Shown here: positions 1-10,561 of the stretch, piece by piece
Numbering within the stretch: position 1 is the stretch's first letter
Layout of the letters: the number at the start of each line of letters is the position of its first letter
Assembly: GCA_017640665.1 (NCBI GenBank)
Contig: JAEPQE010000001.1
Location: forward strand, 947,262 to 1,011,261
Direction of reading: 5' to 3'
DNA length: 64,000 nucleotides
Source of the DNA: Balneolaceae bacterium
GTDB taxonomy: Bacteria; Bacteroidota; Rhodothermia; Balneolales; Balneolaceae
Program-made: the position numbers and the translations under genes
Notes under the pieces: model-generated
The model's database searches: none
Told to the model about the DNA's origin: nothing
The model's input: the letters and a program-made list of their open reading frames with translations, nothing else

Positions 1-387
1 ACCGATAGCATGCAAAAAGTACTGGACGAAACCGAGCGTCGGCGTAAAGTTCAGGATGATTATAACAAAGAGCATGGCATTACTCCAACCACCATCGCCA
101 AAGAACTTAAACCGCTCGTGGACCCATCTCTGATTTCTAACCAGAAATTCGATTACGAAGGTGAGGCTGCAAAAGCTGCCGAACAGGATTATTTGGAAAC
201 TATTAAAGTAGCCGAAGATGGTATTCAGTATAAAGCAAGCCCTGCAATGAATGAAGTTACTTTTGAAAGCAAAGACAAGCTTATTGCTCACCTTCGTGAA
301 ACGATGTTACAATCCGCAAGAAATATGGAGTTTGAGGAAGCCGCGCGAATCAGAGATCAGATCGGGAAACTGGAGAAGGAGTTGTAG
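1..387 (+). CDS. uvrB: Excinuclease ABC subunit B, C-terminal part
   Basis: C-terminal 128 codons of the UvrB helicase-like subunit of nucleotide excision repair; the gene starts upstream of the window, and the reading frame is open from base 1. The visible part begins in the conserved segment TDSMQKVLDETERRR, which follows helicase motif VI. It continues through a linker to the C-terminal UVR domain (roughly the last 37 residues, with EFEEAARIRDQI), which binds UvrC. UvrB loads at lesions with UvrA and then recruits UvrC for the dual incision. The end looks intact and finishes with TAG. The identity is firm from these two conserved stretches. Confidence 0.95.
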   Translation, partial: TDSMQKVLDETERRRKVQDDYNKEHGITPTTIAKELKPLVDPSLISNQKFDYEGEAAKAAEQDYLETIKVAEDGIQYKASPAMNEVTFESKDKLIAHLRETMLQSARNMEFEEAARIRDQIGKLEKEL

Positions 388-634
388 TAGGTGTGAGTTT
401 TAAGAAATGAGTTGCTACACGTCCTGAGTTAAGCAATCGGTTAGGTTTGTCATAAAAACTTTGCCTTAACAAAGCTCTGGATTCTCCCGAAGGAATGCCC
501 TTGGCACTGCCTTCGTGGGAAAGGCTATAAATCAATGCACAAAAAAAGGGAGCAAGCGTTCAAGCTCACCCCCTGAGGGATTTATGGAGTTTTTTCCAAA
601 TAATTAACTAATAGACTATAAACCTCCAGCCCGG
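388..634. other. Intergenic region with a palindromic element
   Basis: No convincing gene is visible between uvrB and the MarR gene. Bases 484-520 hold an imperfect palindrome whose core arms are CGAAGG (488-493) and CCTTCG (510-515), the sort of structure seen in dispersed extragenic elements. A 61-codon minus-strand frame (350-535) runs through it and into the end of uvrB; I do not regard it as a gene. A terminator-like hairpin for the MarR transcript lies at 541-572. Confidence 0.4.
541..572 (-). terminator. Probable rho-independent terminator of the MarR gene
   Basis: Read on the minus strand, a GC-rich arm pairs with GCTCCC (complement of 548-553), with one bulged base. It is followed directly by seven T residues (complement of 541-547). 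It lies about 60 bases beyond the MarR stop codon. The stem is short, so the call is moderate. Confidence 0.5.
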
Positions 635-1093
635 TTAATTATTTTCCTTCATTCCGACTTTTTTACAAAGTCGGCCTAACTCCTTCAGCTCCTCAGAGGT
701 AAGCGACGAAAATTCTTCGACAATTTTTTCAACATGGGCGGGAAAATATCCTGAAATAAAGTCCTTTCCTTCTGTAGTTAAGCTCACTATGGATGCTCTT
801 CGGTCGTTTGGATCGGTTTCACGCTTCACGTAATTCCGCTTCTCGAGATTGTCTATCACCAATGTGATATTCCCCCCGGTTTTCAGAATCTTTCTCCCAA
901 GTTCTTTTTGGTTCGATGGTCCCAAATGTAGTAACGCCTCAAGTATCCCAAACTGACTAACCGTCAATCTTTCACAAGATTCAGCCAGATAAGTACTCAG
1001 TCTGTGATTAATACTCTCTGTTGCTCTCGTCATTTTGATGAACGTGTTCAGAGACTCGATTTCCTTTTTTGATCCTTTGAAATGTGTAGGCAT
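635..1093 (-). CDS. MarR family transcriptional regulator
   Basis: A 152-residue winged-helix repressor of the MarR family, which acts as a dimer and usually responds to small ligands or oxidants. The middle contains the family pattern: a recognition region around LTVSQFGILEALLHLGP, then the wing segment with NYVKRETDPNDRRAS and the following SLTTEGKDF. The DPNDRR motif is characteristic. ATG at 1093 is chosen over an in-frame TTG at 1099. A 9-2-9 palindrome lies 15 bases upstream of this start, which suggests autorepression. No obvious target gene lies next to it; xth on the same strand is upstream and separated by 55 bases. The ligand is unknown. Confidence 0.9.
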   Translation of the reverse strand: MPTHFKGSKKEIESLNTFIKMTRATESINHRLSTYLAESCERLTVSQFGILEALLHLGPSNQKELGRKILKTGGNITLVIDNLEKRNYVKRETDPNDRRASIVSLTTEGKDFISGYFPAHVEKIVEEFSSLTSEELKELGRLCKKVGMKENN

Positions 1094-1096
1094 GCT

Positions 1097-1127
1097 CAAT
1101 TATACTATTTGTTTAACATTAAACAAA
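1097..1127 (-). promoter_or_regulatory. Autoregulatory operator and promoter of the MarR gene
   Basis: Bases 1108-1116 (TTTGTTTAA) and 1119-1127 (TTAAACAAA) form a perfect 9-base inverted repeat around two central bases, the size expected for a MarR dimer. On the minus strand a candidate Bacteroidota-type promoter overlaps it: TTTG (complement of 1124-1127), 19 bases, then TATAATTG (complement of 1097-1104). The operator would cover the -33 element and the spacer, so binding should block transcription. The -7 element lies almost at the ATG, which would imply a very short leader. Confidence 0.6.
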
Positions 1128-1148
1128 CATGGGCATAATAGTACCTGT

Positions 1149-1919
1149 TCAATCTAAATCGTAAAGAATAGTAACCGGTGCATGATCAGACATATCCCAG
1201 TCTTTTTCGATGTGGGCTTCGACCGCTTTGTTTGCTAATTCCGGACTTGCCATGTGGTAATCAATTCTCCAACCCTTATTTCTTTCCTTAGATGCAGCGC
1301 GGTAACTCCACCATGAATAGAGATCTGCCTCCCCGGGATGAAGGTTTCTGAACACATCTTCGTAACCCAGCTTCAGGAAATCGGTTACCCATTTTCGTTC
1401 TTCCGGTAAGAATCCAGAGTTATTGTGCTGTTTAGATGGATTGTGAATGTCGATTTCTTCGTGGCAAATATTGAAGTCCCCACAGATCAGCGTAGGTTTT
1501 ACATCATCAGATAACTTCTTTCCAAAAGCTGTAAAATCATCAAGAAATTTCATCTTTAAATCCTGGCGATGATCTCCACTGGAACCACTTGGGATATACA
1601 CCGAAACCAATCTGAAGTTTTCGTACTCAAGGGACAACACCCGGCCTTCACGGTCAATCCAGTCAACTCCAATACCTTCCTGAACCGAAAGAGGTTCCTT
1701 TTTGCTGTAAATCGCCACTCCGGAATATCCTTTTTTTTCTGCCACATAATAGACCTGATGATATTCCTGCTCTTTTAGTTCCTCCGGTACTTGCTCAATA
1801 TCAGCTCGGAATTCCTGAAAACAGATTATATCTGGGGATGTTTTTTCGATCCACGTCATTAGCCCTTTCCGATAAGCTGCTCTGACCCCGTTAATATTAT
1901 ACGAACTGATTTTGAGCAT
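1149..1919 (-). CDS. xth: Exodeoxyribonuclease III (AP endonuclease)
   Basis: A 256-residue ExoIII/APE1-type enzyme that cuts 5' to abasic sites and removes 3'-blocking groups in base excision repair. The fold's landmarks are in order: NINGVRAA at residues 8-15, the metal-binding Glu in CFQE (Glu36), VYIPSG in the middle, GDFNICHEEID carrying the catalytic Asp and Asn (about 147-157), and the terminal SDHAPV catalytic His motif. Length matches the family. Its ATG overlaps the tyrS TAA by one base (TAATG), so it is the last gene of the yqeY-cvpA-tyrS-xth run and probably translationally coupled. Confidence 0.95.
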   Translation of the reverse strand: MLKISSYNINGVRAAYRKGLMTWIEKTSPDIICFQEFRADIEQVPEELKEQEYHQVYYVAEKKGYSGVAIYSKKEPLSVQEGIGVDWIDREGRVLSLEYENFRLVSVYIPSGSSGDHRQDLKMKFLDDFTAFGKKLSDDVKPTLICGDFNICHEEIDIHNPSKQHNNSGFLPEERKWVTDFLKLGYEDVFRNLHPGEADLYSWWSYRAASKERNKGWRIDYHMASPELANKAVEAHIEKDWDMSDHAPVTILYDLD

Positions 1920-3133
1920 TATGCTCCTTTCAGGATTGCGTACTTCCGCTTTCCAACTTTCAATACTTTTTCTTCTCCTGATGAAAGCGAGAGTTCAAGC
2001 CCAATGTCACCCACCTTCTCATCGTCTATACTCACTCCGCCTTGTTTGATAAGGCGTTTTGTTTCACCGTTACTTTGAGAGAAGTTAAGTTCTGAAATGA
2101 TATCTAATAATCGGGTCGCTTCGTCTGCTTTCAGTTCAAGCTCCGGGGCGTCATCAGGCACTTGTTTATTGATGATGGTTTGCTCGAAATGTTCTTTTGC
2201 TGATTTTGCTCCTTCTTCTCCGTGATAAAGCTTGGTTATAGCAAATGCCAGATCATGCTTCGCATTTCTTGGATCTTTTTCTGCCTTTTCTTTGATGGCG
2301 GGAAGTTCTTCGGTCTGGACATCCGTCACCAGCTCGAAATAAGTATAGATCAGGTCATCCGGAATTGATAACGACTTACCATACATATCATTAGCCGCTT
2401 CGTCAATTCCTATGTAGTTATCATAAGATTTCGACATTTTTGCAGAACCATCAGTACCTACCAATAGCGGCATCATCAAACAAACTTGTGGCTCAATATT
2501 GCTGTCTTTTTGAAGTTGACGGCCAACCAGCAAATTAAATTTCTGATCCGTTCCCCCGAGCTCTACATCATTTTCAAGATGAACAGAATCCTGTCCCTGC
2601 GCCAACGGATACAAGAATTCGTGTAAAGAAATGGGTTCGTTATTATTGAAGCGTTTTGAAAAATCGTCGCGTTCGATCATTCGGGCTACGGTGGTTTTTG
2701 ATGCTAAGCGAATTACATCAATAAAACCCATTGAACCAAGCCAATCATTGTTATTGACAATTTGAAGTCTGGAAGTATCCAGAATTTTTTGCGCCTGATC
2801 GATATATGATTGAGCATTTTCCTGCACTTCTTCTGCTGTAAGTGGTGGGCGGGTAGAGTTTTGACCCGTTGGATCTCCAATCATTGCTGTAAATCCACCA
2901 ATTATCAATACTGCATCATGTCCCAGGTCCTGGAACTGACGCATTTTTCTGAGAACCACTGAATGTCCAAGGTGGAGATCAGGGCGAGTTGGATCAACGC
3001 CAAGCTTAATTTTAAGAGGTTTATTTTCTTTTGCTGATTTCCTGAGCTTTTCTTTTAGCTCGTCAATAGGAACAATTTCAGTAGTTCCTCTTTGAATGAT
3101 TTCCAGTTGTTCTTCTACAGGAAGAAATTCCAT
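1919..3133 (-). CDS. tyrS: Tyrosyl-tRNA synthetase, type 2
   Basis: A 404-residue class I synthetase that charges tRNA-Tyr. The ATP-binding HIGH motif appears as HLGH (54-57) and the second signature as KMSKS (232-236), the form typical of the TyrS type 2 (TyrZ-like) group. The tyrosine-pocket region with GGTDQKFNLLVGR (193-205) lies between them. The C-terminal 70 residues form an S4-like RNA-binding domain with the segment ETKRLIKQGGVSI. It lies directly after cvpA (adjacent stop and start) and overlaps xth by one base. No T-box leader or other regulator is visible, and it seems to be carried by the operon promoter. Confidence 0.96.
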   Translation of the reverse strand: MEFLPVEEQLEIIQRGTTEIVPIDELKEKLRKSAKENKPLKIKLGVDPTRPDLHLGHSVVLRKMRQFQDLGHDAVLIIGGFTAMIGDPTGQNSTRPPLTAEEVQENAQSYIDQAQKILDTSRLQIVNNNDWLGSMGFIDVIRLASKTTVARMIERDDFSKRFNNNEPISLHEFLYPLAQGQDSVHLENDVELGGTDQKFNLLVGRQLQKDSNIEPQVCLMMPLLVGTDGSAKMSKSYDNYIGIDEAANDMYGKSLSIPDDLIYTYFELVTDVQTEELPAIKEKAEKDPRNAKHDLAFAITKLYHGEEGAKSAKEHFEQTIINKQVPDDAPELELKADEATRLLDIISELNFSQSNGETKRLIKQGGVSIDDEKVGDIGLELSLSSGEEKVLKVGKRKYAILKGA

Positions 3134-3715
3134 TTAATTTTCGTTTTGATCTATCGTTTCGTTCAAAAATGGTAGGTTGTTTACCGGATTATATTTGCTA
3201 AGATTTTCCTGAATGGTTTCAGTATAGCCTTCTGCTCCCGGGTAAATAAAAGCGACTGCCTCATACGTCCATGGCCCTAAATATATGATGTATGGGTAGA
3301 GCAAAGAATTGTCTCTGACCTCTTCTTTAGGAATATTGAAACCTGCCAGAAGAAGAAGAATGGTACTTATAATCATTCCGCTTTTCAGTATTCCAAAGAG
3401 CGCTCCGAGAACTCTGTTAACTGCACTTAGCTTAACTGCTTTCAATAATTCTTTGGTTAAATATGCAATCAGGGCTACCACACAAAGTGTCCCTAAGAAA
3501 AGAAGTGCAGCCGAAAGAAAAGGGATATAGGCTGCGGCTTCATCTTCAAAAAATGGTTGAATCAACACACTCAGCGCATCCATATATTTGAATGTCAGAA
3601 ATACGGCTAGAGTAATTCCTACAATATTGAGGACCTCTTTTACTATTCCATTTACTGCTCCTTTATAAGCAAAGTATAGTAACGGAACGGCTATAATGAG
3701 GTCGAGGATTTCCAT
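3134..3715 (-). CDS. cvpA: CvpA family membrane protein
   Basis: A 193-residue inner-membrane protein of the CvpA/colicin V production family. It begins with LDLIIAVPLLYFAYKGAVNG, the family's usual opening with a first membrane helix and a glycine-rich turn. Three more hydrophobic segments follow, at about 28-45, 63-88 and 107-128. The last 50 residues are hydrophilic. Proteins of this family have been linked to colicin V export and envelope stress resistance, but a biochemical role is not settled. Its ATG overlaps the yqeY TGA by one base (TGATG), and the stop abuts the tyrS start, so it is translated as part of that operon. Confidence 0.85.
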   Translation of the reverse strand: MEILDLIIAVPLLYFAYKGAVNGIVKEVLNIVGITLAVFLTFKYMDALSVLIQPFFEDEAAAYIPFLSAALLFLGTLCVVALIAYLTKELLKAVKLSAVNRVLGALFGILKSGMIISTILLLLAGFNIPKEEVRDNSLLYPYIIYLGPWTYEAVAFIYPGAEGYTETIQENLSKYNPVNNLPFLNETIDQNEN

Positions 3716-4173
3716 CAGCCGACGAGCTCCTCTTTAACAATCTTGCTCACCAAAGAACCGTCTGCTTTTCCTTTGAGCTGCCCCATGATTGGGCCCATCA
3801 CCTTACCCATGTCTTGTGGACCAGAGGTCCCCATTGCAGATATTTTTTCCCTCACAATTTTTCGAACATCATCTTCGCTCATCATTTCCGGCAGGTAAGC
3901 CTCTATAATTTCCAGCTCCATTTCTTCATTAGCAACAAGGTCTTCCCTGCCCCCATCAGTAAACTGAGTAATAGATTCTTTTCTTTGCTTTGCTGCTTTT
4001 GTAAGAACCTGAAGTGCTTGTTCATCAGAGAGGTCAGCTTCGCCACCTTGTCTTTCGGCAATCTCTTTTTCCATCAATTTAGCCTTCAAAGATCTAAGCA
4101 CACGTAGTCTATCCTGATCTTTAGCTTTCATTGCAACTTTCAGGTCTGAAAAAATCTGTTCTTTGATACTCAT
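3715..4173 (-). CDS. yqeY: GatB/YqeY domain protein
   Basis: A protein of about 152 residues, nearly all of it the YqeY domain, which resembles the tail of the GatB amidotransferase subunit. It has the typical opening SIKEQIFSDLKVAMKAKD and the middle ESITQFTDGGREDL. The end, GPQDMGKVMGPIMGQLKGKADG, is the conserved helical tRNA-binding-like element. The longer frame opens at 4206, but ATG at 4173 fits the family start and is preceded by a purine-rich GAGAAAG. It heads a coupled run with cvpA, tyrS and xth. Its function is unproven; a link to tRNA amidation or aminoacylation is inferred from the domain. Confidence 0.85.
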   Translation of the reverse strand: MSIKEQIFSDLKVAMKAKDQDRLRVLRSLKAKLMEKEIAERQGGEADLSDEQALQVLTKAAKQRKESITQFTDGGREDLVANEEMELEIIEAYLPEMMSEDDVRKIVREKISAMGTSGPQDMGKVMGPIMGQLKGKADGSLVSKIVKEELVG

Positions 4174-4204
4174 TTTCTTTCTCGTTTGGTGGTGAAAAGT
4201 AAGC

Positions 4205-4241
4205 AAAAAAAAAGGTTACACAATTCGCTTGTATAACCTTT
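4205..4241 (-). terminator. Rho-independent terminator after the rpmB-rpmG-DUF4295 genes
   Basis: AAAAGGTTA (4209-4217) and TAACCTTTT (4233-4241) form nine-base arms. On the minus strand the hairpin is followed by an unbroken T run (complement of 4205-4212). It lies 22 bases beyond the DUF4295 stop and just before the yqeY start, separating the two transcription units. Confidence 0.8.
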
Positions 4242-4262
4242 TAAATTTGTTTTGTTACGTTA

Positions 4263-4433
4263 TCAAGCTTTATTCTTCTGAATAAATTCTTTTACGTTGT
4301 CCTGCTCAACCATTGCCTCGCGATAAGAGTACTTACCACTCTCATTTTTGGTTGAGATAATAACTTTAGCCATTCTTTTGGCCGCCATTTTCGCCTGAAG
4401 TGCATCTGCACCAAATACTTGTTTCTTAGCCAT
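4263..4433 (-). CDS. Small DUF4295-type protein
   Basis: A basic 56-residue protein reading MAKKQVFGADALQAKMAAKR at its start and ending KEFIQKNKA. Small proteins of this type (DUF4295) sit directly behind rpmB and rpmG in many Bacteroidota, which is why I call it real despite its size. It starts nine bases after the rpmG stop. The charge and position suggest a ribosome-associated role, but no function is established. It is useful as a lineage marker. Confidence 0.8.
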   Translation of the reverse strand: MAKKQVFGADALQAKMAAKRMAKVIISTKNESGKYSYREAMVEQDNVKEFIQKNKA

Positions 4434-4442
4434 GGTTCAACC

Positions 4443-4607
4443 TTATTTAATTTCTTTATGAACAGTATGCTTGCGAAGAACAGGATTGTATTTCTTCATC
4501 TCCATACGGTCAGTTTGTGTACGTCGGTTTTTAGTAGTCACATACCGGGAAGAACCTGGCTTCTCGGTACATTCCAAAATTACCTGAACTCTGTTACCTT
4601 TTGCCAT
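4443..4607 (-). CDS. rpmG: 50S ribosomal protein L33
   Basis: A 54-residue bL33 protein of the large subunit. The core [21 protein letters not shown] and the ending [14 protein letters not shown] match the family. Only one cysteine is present and the paired CxxC zinc motifs are absent, so this is the zinc-independent form, which has no expected role in zinc storage. It lies four bases after rpmB and nine before the DUF4295 gene. Confidence 0.93.
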   Translation of the reverse strand: MAKGNRVQVILECTEKPGSSRYVTTKNRRTQTDRMEMKKYNPVLRKHTVHKEIK

Positions 4608-4611
4608 TGTT

Positions 4612-4857
4612 CTATACTTGTTTTAAAAGTGTACCTTTGCGACGCGCATCTTTCAATACTTCAGTGATCCCTTTCTTATTGATCGTTCTGAGTGTTTTTG
4701 CAGATACTTTGAGTGTAATCCACTTATCTTCTTCAGGGATGTAGAATCGTCTTTTTTGCAAGTTCAAATGAAAGCGGTGCTTTGTCTTGTTGTTAGACTT
4801 TGAGGAACGGTAACCGTTCATCGCCTTCTTTCCAGAAATATCGTCTCTTCGCGACAT
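4612..4857 (-). CDS. rpmB: 50S ribosomal protein L28
   Basis: An 81-residue bL28 protein. The segment [20 protein letters not shown] is the hallmark of the family, with [13 protein letters not shown] following. It leads the rpmB-rpmG-DUF4295 operon and has a well-formed Bacteroidota-type promoter about 35 bases upstream. The N-terminal cysteines of zinc-binding L28 forms are missing, in line with the zinc-free L33 beside it. Confidence 0.93.
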   Translation of the reverse strand: MSRRDDISGKKAMNGYRSSKSNNKTKHRFHLNLQKRRFYIPEEDKWITLKVSAKTLRTINKKGITEVLKDARRKGTLLKQV

Positions 4858-4891
4858 TGTTTTTAGGTTATTTCGTTTTTTAGATAGACAC

Positions 4892-4922
4892 CAAAGATAG
4901 GGGTATAATTCTCAAAACTCAA
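4892..4922 (-). promoter_or_regulatory. Bacteroidota-type promoter of rpmB
   Basis: On the minus strand TTG (complement of 4920-4922) is followed after 20 bases by TATCTTTG (complement of 4892-4899). This fits the TAnnTTTG -7 element and the -33 TTG/TTTG element of the Bacteroidota primary sigma factor exactly. The leader would be about 30 bases. This is one of the better lineage clues in the window. Confidence 0.7.
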
Positions 4923-4955
4923 CGATTTTGATTCCAAAAAAACAGAAATTTTTAG

Positions 4956-4983
4956 TTATCCACTGATTTTTAAGTTTTCCACA
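4956..4983. promoter_or_regulatory. Pair of DnaA-box-like sites upstream of gyrB
   Basis: TTATCCACT (4956-4964) and TTTTCCACA (4975-4983) are spaced 19 bases start to start in the 277-base divergent gap between rpmB and gyrB. The second fits the TTWTNCACA consensus fully and the first has one mismatch. They could couple gyrase expression to DnaA. Nothing else recognisable lies in this gap apart from the rpmB promoter. Confidence 0.45.
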
Positions 4984-5131
4984 ATTAGAAAGCGGGGCTC
5001 GCTCTCCAAATTTAACCCCAAAACCCTTAGCTCTATTTTTTTTAATATTGGCCCTGCCTTTTTTTGTTTTTGCCCTTAATAGCCCTATTTTCTGGCGTTA
5101 AAAAACTCATCTAAACAAGCTATCACCCTAA

Positions 5132-7072
<1,941 letters not shown>

Positions 7073-7103
7073 CAGACATCTACAAGGATTAAGAATTTAA
7101 TTT

Positions 7104-9566
7104 ATGGCTAGAGAAAAGATTATACCAATAACCATTGAAGACGAAATGCAGTCATCCTACATCGATTATTCGATGTCGGTTATCGTGTCCCGCGCCTTAC
7201 CTGATGTCCGAGACGGCCTCAAACCGGTACACAGACGAGCACTCTATGGAATGAGCGAGCTGGGCATGCTCCACAACAGGGGGTATAAGAAAAGTGCCCG
7301 TATTGTTGGTGAGGTTCTAGGTAAATATCACCCTCATGGTGACTCTGCAGTATATGATACTATCGTTCGAATGGTTCAGACTTTTTCGCTTAGATATCCA
7401 CTGGTAGACGGTCAGGGAAATTTTGGCTCTGTTGACGGAGACTCTGCGGCAGCTATGCGTTATACAGAGGTTCGAATGGACCGAATTGCTGAAGAACTAC
7501 TTACTGATATCAATAAAGAAACGGTAGACTACCAGCCGAATTTTGATGATACTCTTCAGGAGCCAACAGTGCTACCTGGGTCTCTCCCTAATCTTTTAGT
7601 AAACGGGTCTTCCGGAATTGCGGTGGGGATGGCAACAAATATGGCTCCTCATAACCTTACAGAGGTTATTGATGGGATCAATGCCTATATCGATAACAAC
7701 GATATAGAAGTTAAGGAGTTAATGAAAATCATCACCGCTCCTGATTTCCCTACAGGAGGTATAATTTATGGTTATGAAGGTGTAAAGGATGCCTATGAAA
7801 CTGGTCGCGGGAAGGTTGTTATCCGTGCCCGTGCTAATACTGAAGAGCTGCGTGGCGGAAGAGAACAAATTGTGATCACTGAGATTCCCTATCAGGTTAA
7901 CAAAAGTACCCTGATTCAGAAAATTGCTGAACTCGTTAATCAAGAAAAGATTACTGAAATTTCTGAAGTTCGCGACGAGTCTGACAGAGAGGGAATGCGT
8001 GTCGTTATTATATTAAAGCGGTCTGCCAATGCTGGAGTGGTATTAAACCAATTATATAAGTATACCCAAATGCAGACCACTTTTGGTATTATCAACCTGG
8101 CTCTTGTTCAGGGCAGGCCAAAAGTTATGAATCTCAAAGAACTGATCTACCATTATGTAGAACACCGAATTGAGATTATAATTCGCAGAACCATTTACGA
8201 CCTTGAGGCTGCCGAAGCCAGGGCCCATATTTTAGAAGGGTTAAAGATTGCTCTCGATAACCTTGATGAGGTTATCAAAACAATCCGCGCTTCTAAGAAT
8301 CCACAAGTTGCGAATGTTGAATTAAGGAAGAAATTCGCTCTTACCGATATACAGGCGAAAGCAATTCTTGAAATGCGACTCCAGAAGCTTACCGGCCTTG
8401 AAAGAGACAAGATTGACACAGAGTATGCAGACATTGTAGACAAAATTGCTGCATTCCGGGTTATACTTTCTGACCGATCTCGTCAAACTCAAATCATTAA
8501 GGAAGAGCTTGAAGACCTGAAAGCACGGTACGGAGATGAGCGACGAACACAAATTGTCTACTCAGCAGAAGATTTCAATGTGGAAGACATGATTGCTGAT
8601 GAAGATGTCGTTGTTACCATTTCAAACAAAGGCTTCATCAAACGGATGCCTGTTAGCGGTTATCGCAGACAGCGTCGTGGCGGTAAAGGAATGAAAGGAA
8701 CAACAACCCGTGACGAAGAATATGTAGAACATTTATTCGTAGCGACTAACCATAACTATATCCTTTTCTTTACAGAGAAAGGTCAATGTTATTGGTTGAA
8801 GGTGTACGAAATACCTGAAGGCGGTCGACTTTCTAGAGGTCGTGCGATTGTTAATCTGATTGAAATTGATAAGGACGACGCGATTAAAGCTTTTGTTCCT
8901 GTTAAAACATTGGATGATGAAGAGTATGTTAAAAATCATTCTATCATAATGTGTACGCGGGAAGGTCAGATTAAGAAGACCTCGCTAGAAGCTTACAGCA
9001 GGCCCCGGCGTGATGGAATCATCGCTATCAATATTAAAGATGATGATAGCTTACTTGGTGCTGAACTAACTGATGGTGATTGCAATATCATTCTCGCTAA
9101 TAAAAATGGTCGGGCTATCCGCTTCCATGAATCCGACGCACGTGAAATGGGCAGAAATACTTCCGGAGTTCGCGGAATGACTATTGGTAAAAATGACGAA
9201 ATCGTTGACATGGTGGTGATCAAAAACACTCATGAAGCCACCGTTCTTGCCATCTCTGAAAATGGGTATGGTAAACGTTCACTAGTTGACGATTACAGAG
9301 AACAGTCTCGTGGCGGCAAAGGAGTAATCACTTTAAAGGTTACCCCAAAAACCGGGAACCTGATTGCTCTCAAAGAGGTAACAGACGCCGACGACTTGAT
9401 GATTATTACCGAACGAGGTAAGGTAATCAGAATGAGTTGTGGCGGTATCCGAACCATGGGTAGAAATACTCAGGGCGTCAGAATTATGAGGCTTGATTCT
9501 GATGGCGCGATTGCTGCAGTTACCAGAGTTGTTAATGAAGATGAGGACGCAGAAGAAGAGTCTTAA
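7104..9566 (+). CDS. gyrA: DNA gyrase subunit A
   Basis: An 820-residue breakage-reunion subunit of gyrase. The active tyrosine is Tyr120 in [12 protein letters not shown]. The quinolone-determining region reads [11 protein letters not shown], with Ser81 and Asp85 at the positions of E. coli Ser83 and Asp87, so it carries the wild-type, drug-sensitive residues. The canonical GyrA box QRRGGKG occupies residues 523-529 at the start of the beta-pinwheel domain. It identifies the enzyme as a supercoiling gyrase, not topoisomerase IV. The protein ends in an acidic tail (EDEDAEEES). A strong bidirectional terminator follows. Confidence 0.97.
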   Translation: MAREKIIPITIEDEMQSSYIDYSMSVIVSRALPDVRDGLKPVHRRALYGMSELGMLHNRGYKKSARIVGEVLGKYHPHGDSAVYDTIVRMVQTFSLRYPLVDGQGNFGSVDGDSAAAMRYTEVRMDRIAEELLTDINKETVDYQPNFDDTLQEPTVLPGSLPNLLVNGSSGIAVGMATNMAPHNLTEVIDGINAYIDNNDIEVKELMKIITAPDFPTGGIIYGYEGVKDAYETGRGKVVIRARANTEELRGGREQIVITEIPYQVNKSTLIQKIAELVNQEKITEISEVRDESDREGMRVVIILKRSANAGVVLNQLYKYTQMQTTFGIINLALVQGRPKVMNLKELIYHYVEHRIEIIIRRTIYDLEAAEARAHILEGLKIALDNLDEVIKTIRASKNPQVANVELRKKFALTDIQAKAILEMRLQKLTGLERDKIDTEYADIVDKIAAFRVILSDRSRQTQIIKEELEDLKARYGDERRTQIVYSAEDFNVEDMIADEDVVVTISNKGFIKRMPVSGYRRQRRGGKGMKGTTTRDEEYVEHLFVATNHNYILFFTEKGQCYWLKVYEIPEGGRLSRGRAIVNLIEIDKDDAIKAFVPVKTLDDEEYVKNHSIIMCTREGQIKKTSLEAYSRPRRDGIIAINIKDDDSLLGAELTDGDCNIILANKNGRAIRFHESDAREMGRNTSGVRGMTIGKNDEIVDMVVIKNTHEATVLAISENGYGKRSLVDDYREQSRGGKGVITLKVTPKTGNLIALKEVTDADDLMIITERGKVIRMSCGGIRTMGRNTQGVRIMRLDSDGAIAAVTRVVNEDEDAEEES

Positions 9567-9591
9567 ACTTCTGCTTGTTTTTAATTATTAC

Positions 9592-9621
9592 AAATCCCGC
9601 TCATTCGTTTGAGCGGGATTT
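9592..9621. terminator. Bidirectional terminator between gyrA and the WYL regulator
   Basis: AAATCCCGCTCA (9592-9603) and TGAGCGGGATTT (9610-9621) form a perfect 12-base stem with a six-base loop, flanked by a T run to the right and A residues to the left. It can end transcription of gyrBA from the left and of the converging minus-strand operon from the right. Confidence 0.9.
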
Positions 9622-9622
9622 T

Positions 9623-10561
9623 TTATTGGTTCAACATTTCCTCAAGAAGGGCTTTTCTTTTCTTTCTCAAACTTTCCGGCCCTTCAATTTCGATTGCATT
9701 ACCAAATTGCAATAACCACTCATTCAGAAAGTCCAAATTATCGAAATAGAAGCTCACCTGAATTTTTTTGGTTTTTTTCTCCGATATCTTAAAAATTTTA
9801 GCCGGTATATTTCCCCTGAATCGCTCTAAAAAACTTTTTTCGATTAATACCTTTACCAAAACCGATCGCTCGTTATTTCTAAAAATTAACCCCTCTATAT
9901 CGATCTCTTTTTCTTCTTTTATTTTCTCATCCAAAATTTCGATTTCTTGCATCTGATCAAGTATAAAATTCCGCACTTCTCCTCTAATGTGAGATTTACC
10001 AATCATATTCCAATGATCTTCATAAAACACCAGGATGTACGGATCCACTTTTCGAACCGAGGTCTCTCCTGACTTAGTAGTGTACAAAAACTGGACCCTA
10101 TTTTTTTGAGCAATTGCGCTACTCAATAAATACCAGTCGCCACCATCCTTCTTTTCTCCCCCAAATTTCAAATACGGGTCAACTATAGTTTTAGATTCAA
10201 GCGAGATCATTAATTCTTTTAGTTCGTCCGGGAGAACATTCTTTATTTTGAGCTCTACTCCTTGAGCGTCTTCTACTAACTGCTTGTCTACCTGAGACTT
10301 AACAAAGTTTAAGCCAACCATGATTGTGGCTAACTCTTTTGAAGTGAACATCAATGGCGGGACCTTATATCCAGGCATTACCCCATAACCACTGTATTTG
10401 TCCCAGGTTACAGGAACATTTATTTCCTGTAACACATTGAAATCCCTGAATATAGTCCGTCTACTTACGCCGAATTTTTCGGCGATTTCTTCCACGGTAA
10501 GTTTCTTTCCGGGCTGTTGAAGCAAAAGCATTAGTTTTAATCTTCTTTCAGAGCTATTCAC
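9623..10561 (-). CDS. HTH/WYL-domain transcriptional regulator
   Basis: A 312-residue regulator. Residues 1-60 form a DeoR-like helix-turn-helix with the recognition segment EKFGVSRRTIFRDFNVL. After a linker, the WYL-type ligand-sensing domain occupies about 135-215, with VRKVDPYILVFYEDHWNMIG. The rest is the WCX extension. Such proteins sense nucleic acids or small ligands. The start is GTG at 10561 and overlaps the rsmG stop by eight bases, so it is coupled to mnmG-rsmG. That is an unusual partner for a WYL regulator, and the target is unknown. The reading frame ends against the gyrA terminator. Confidence 0.85.
   Translation of the reverse strand: MNSSERRLKLMLLLQQPGKKLTVEEIAEKFGVSRRTIFRDFNVLQEINVPVTWDKYSGYGVMPGYKVPPLMFTSKELATIMVGLNFVKSQVDKQLVEDAQGVELKIKNVLPDELKELMISLESKTIVDPYLKFGGEKKDGGDWYLLSSAIAQKNRVQFLYTTKSGETSVRKVDPYILVFYEDHWNMIGKSHIRGEVRNFILDQMQEIEILDEKIKEEKEIDIEGLIFRNNERSVLVKVLIEKSFLERFRGNIPAKIFKISEKKTKKIQVSFYFDNLDFLNEWLLQFGNAIEIEGPESLRKKRKALLEEMLNQ

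Noticed and set aside
350-535. 61-codon minus-strand frame after uvrB
   Set aside because: Overlaps the uvrB end and a palindromic element, has no plausible domain or start context, and reads as translated non-coding sequence.
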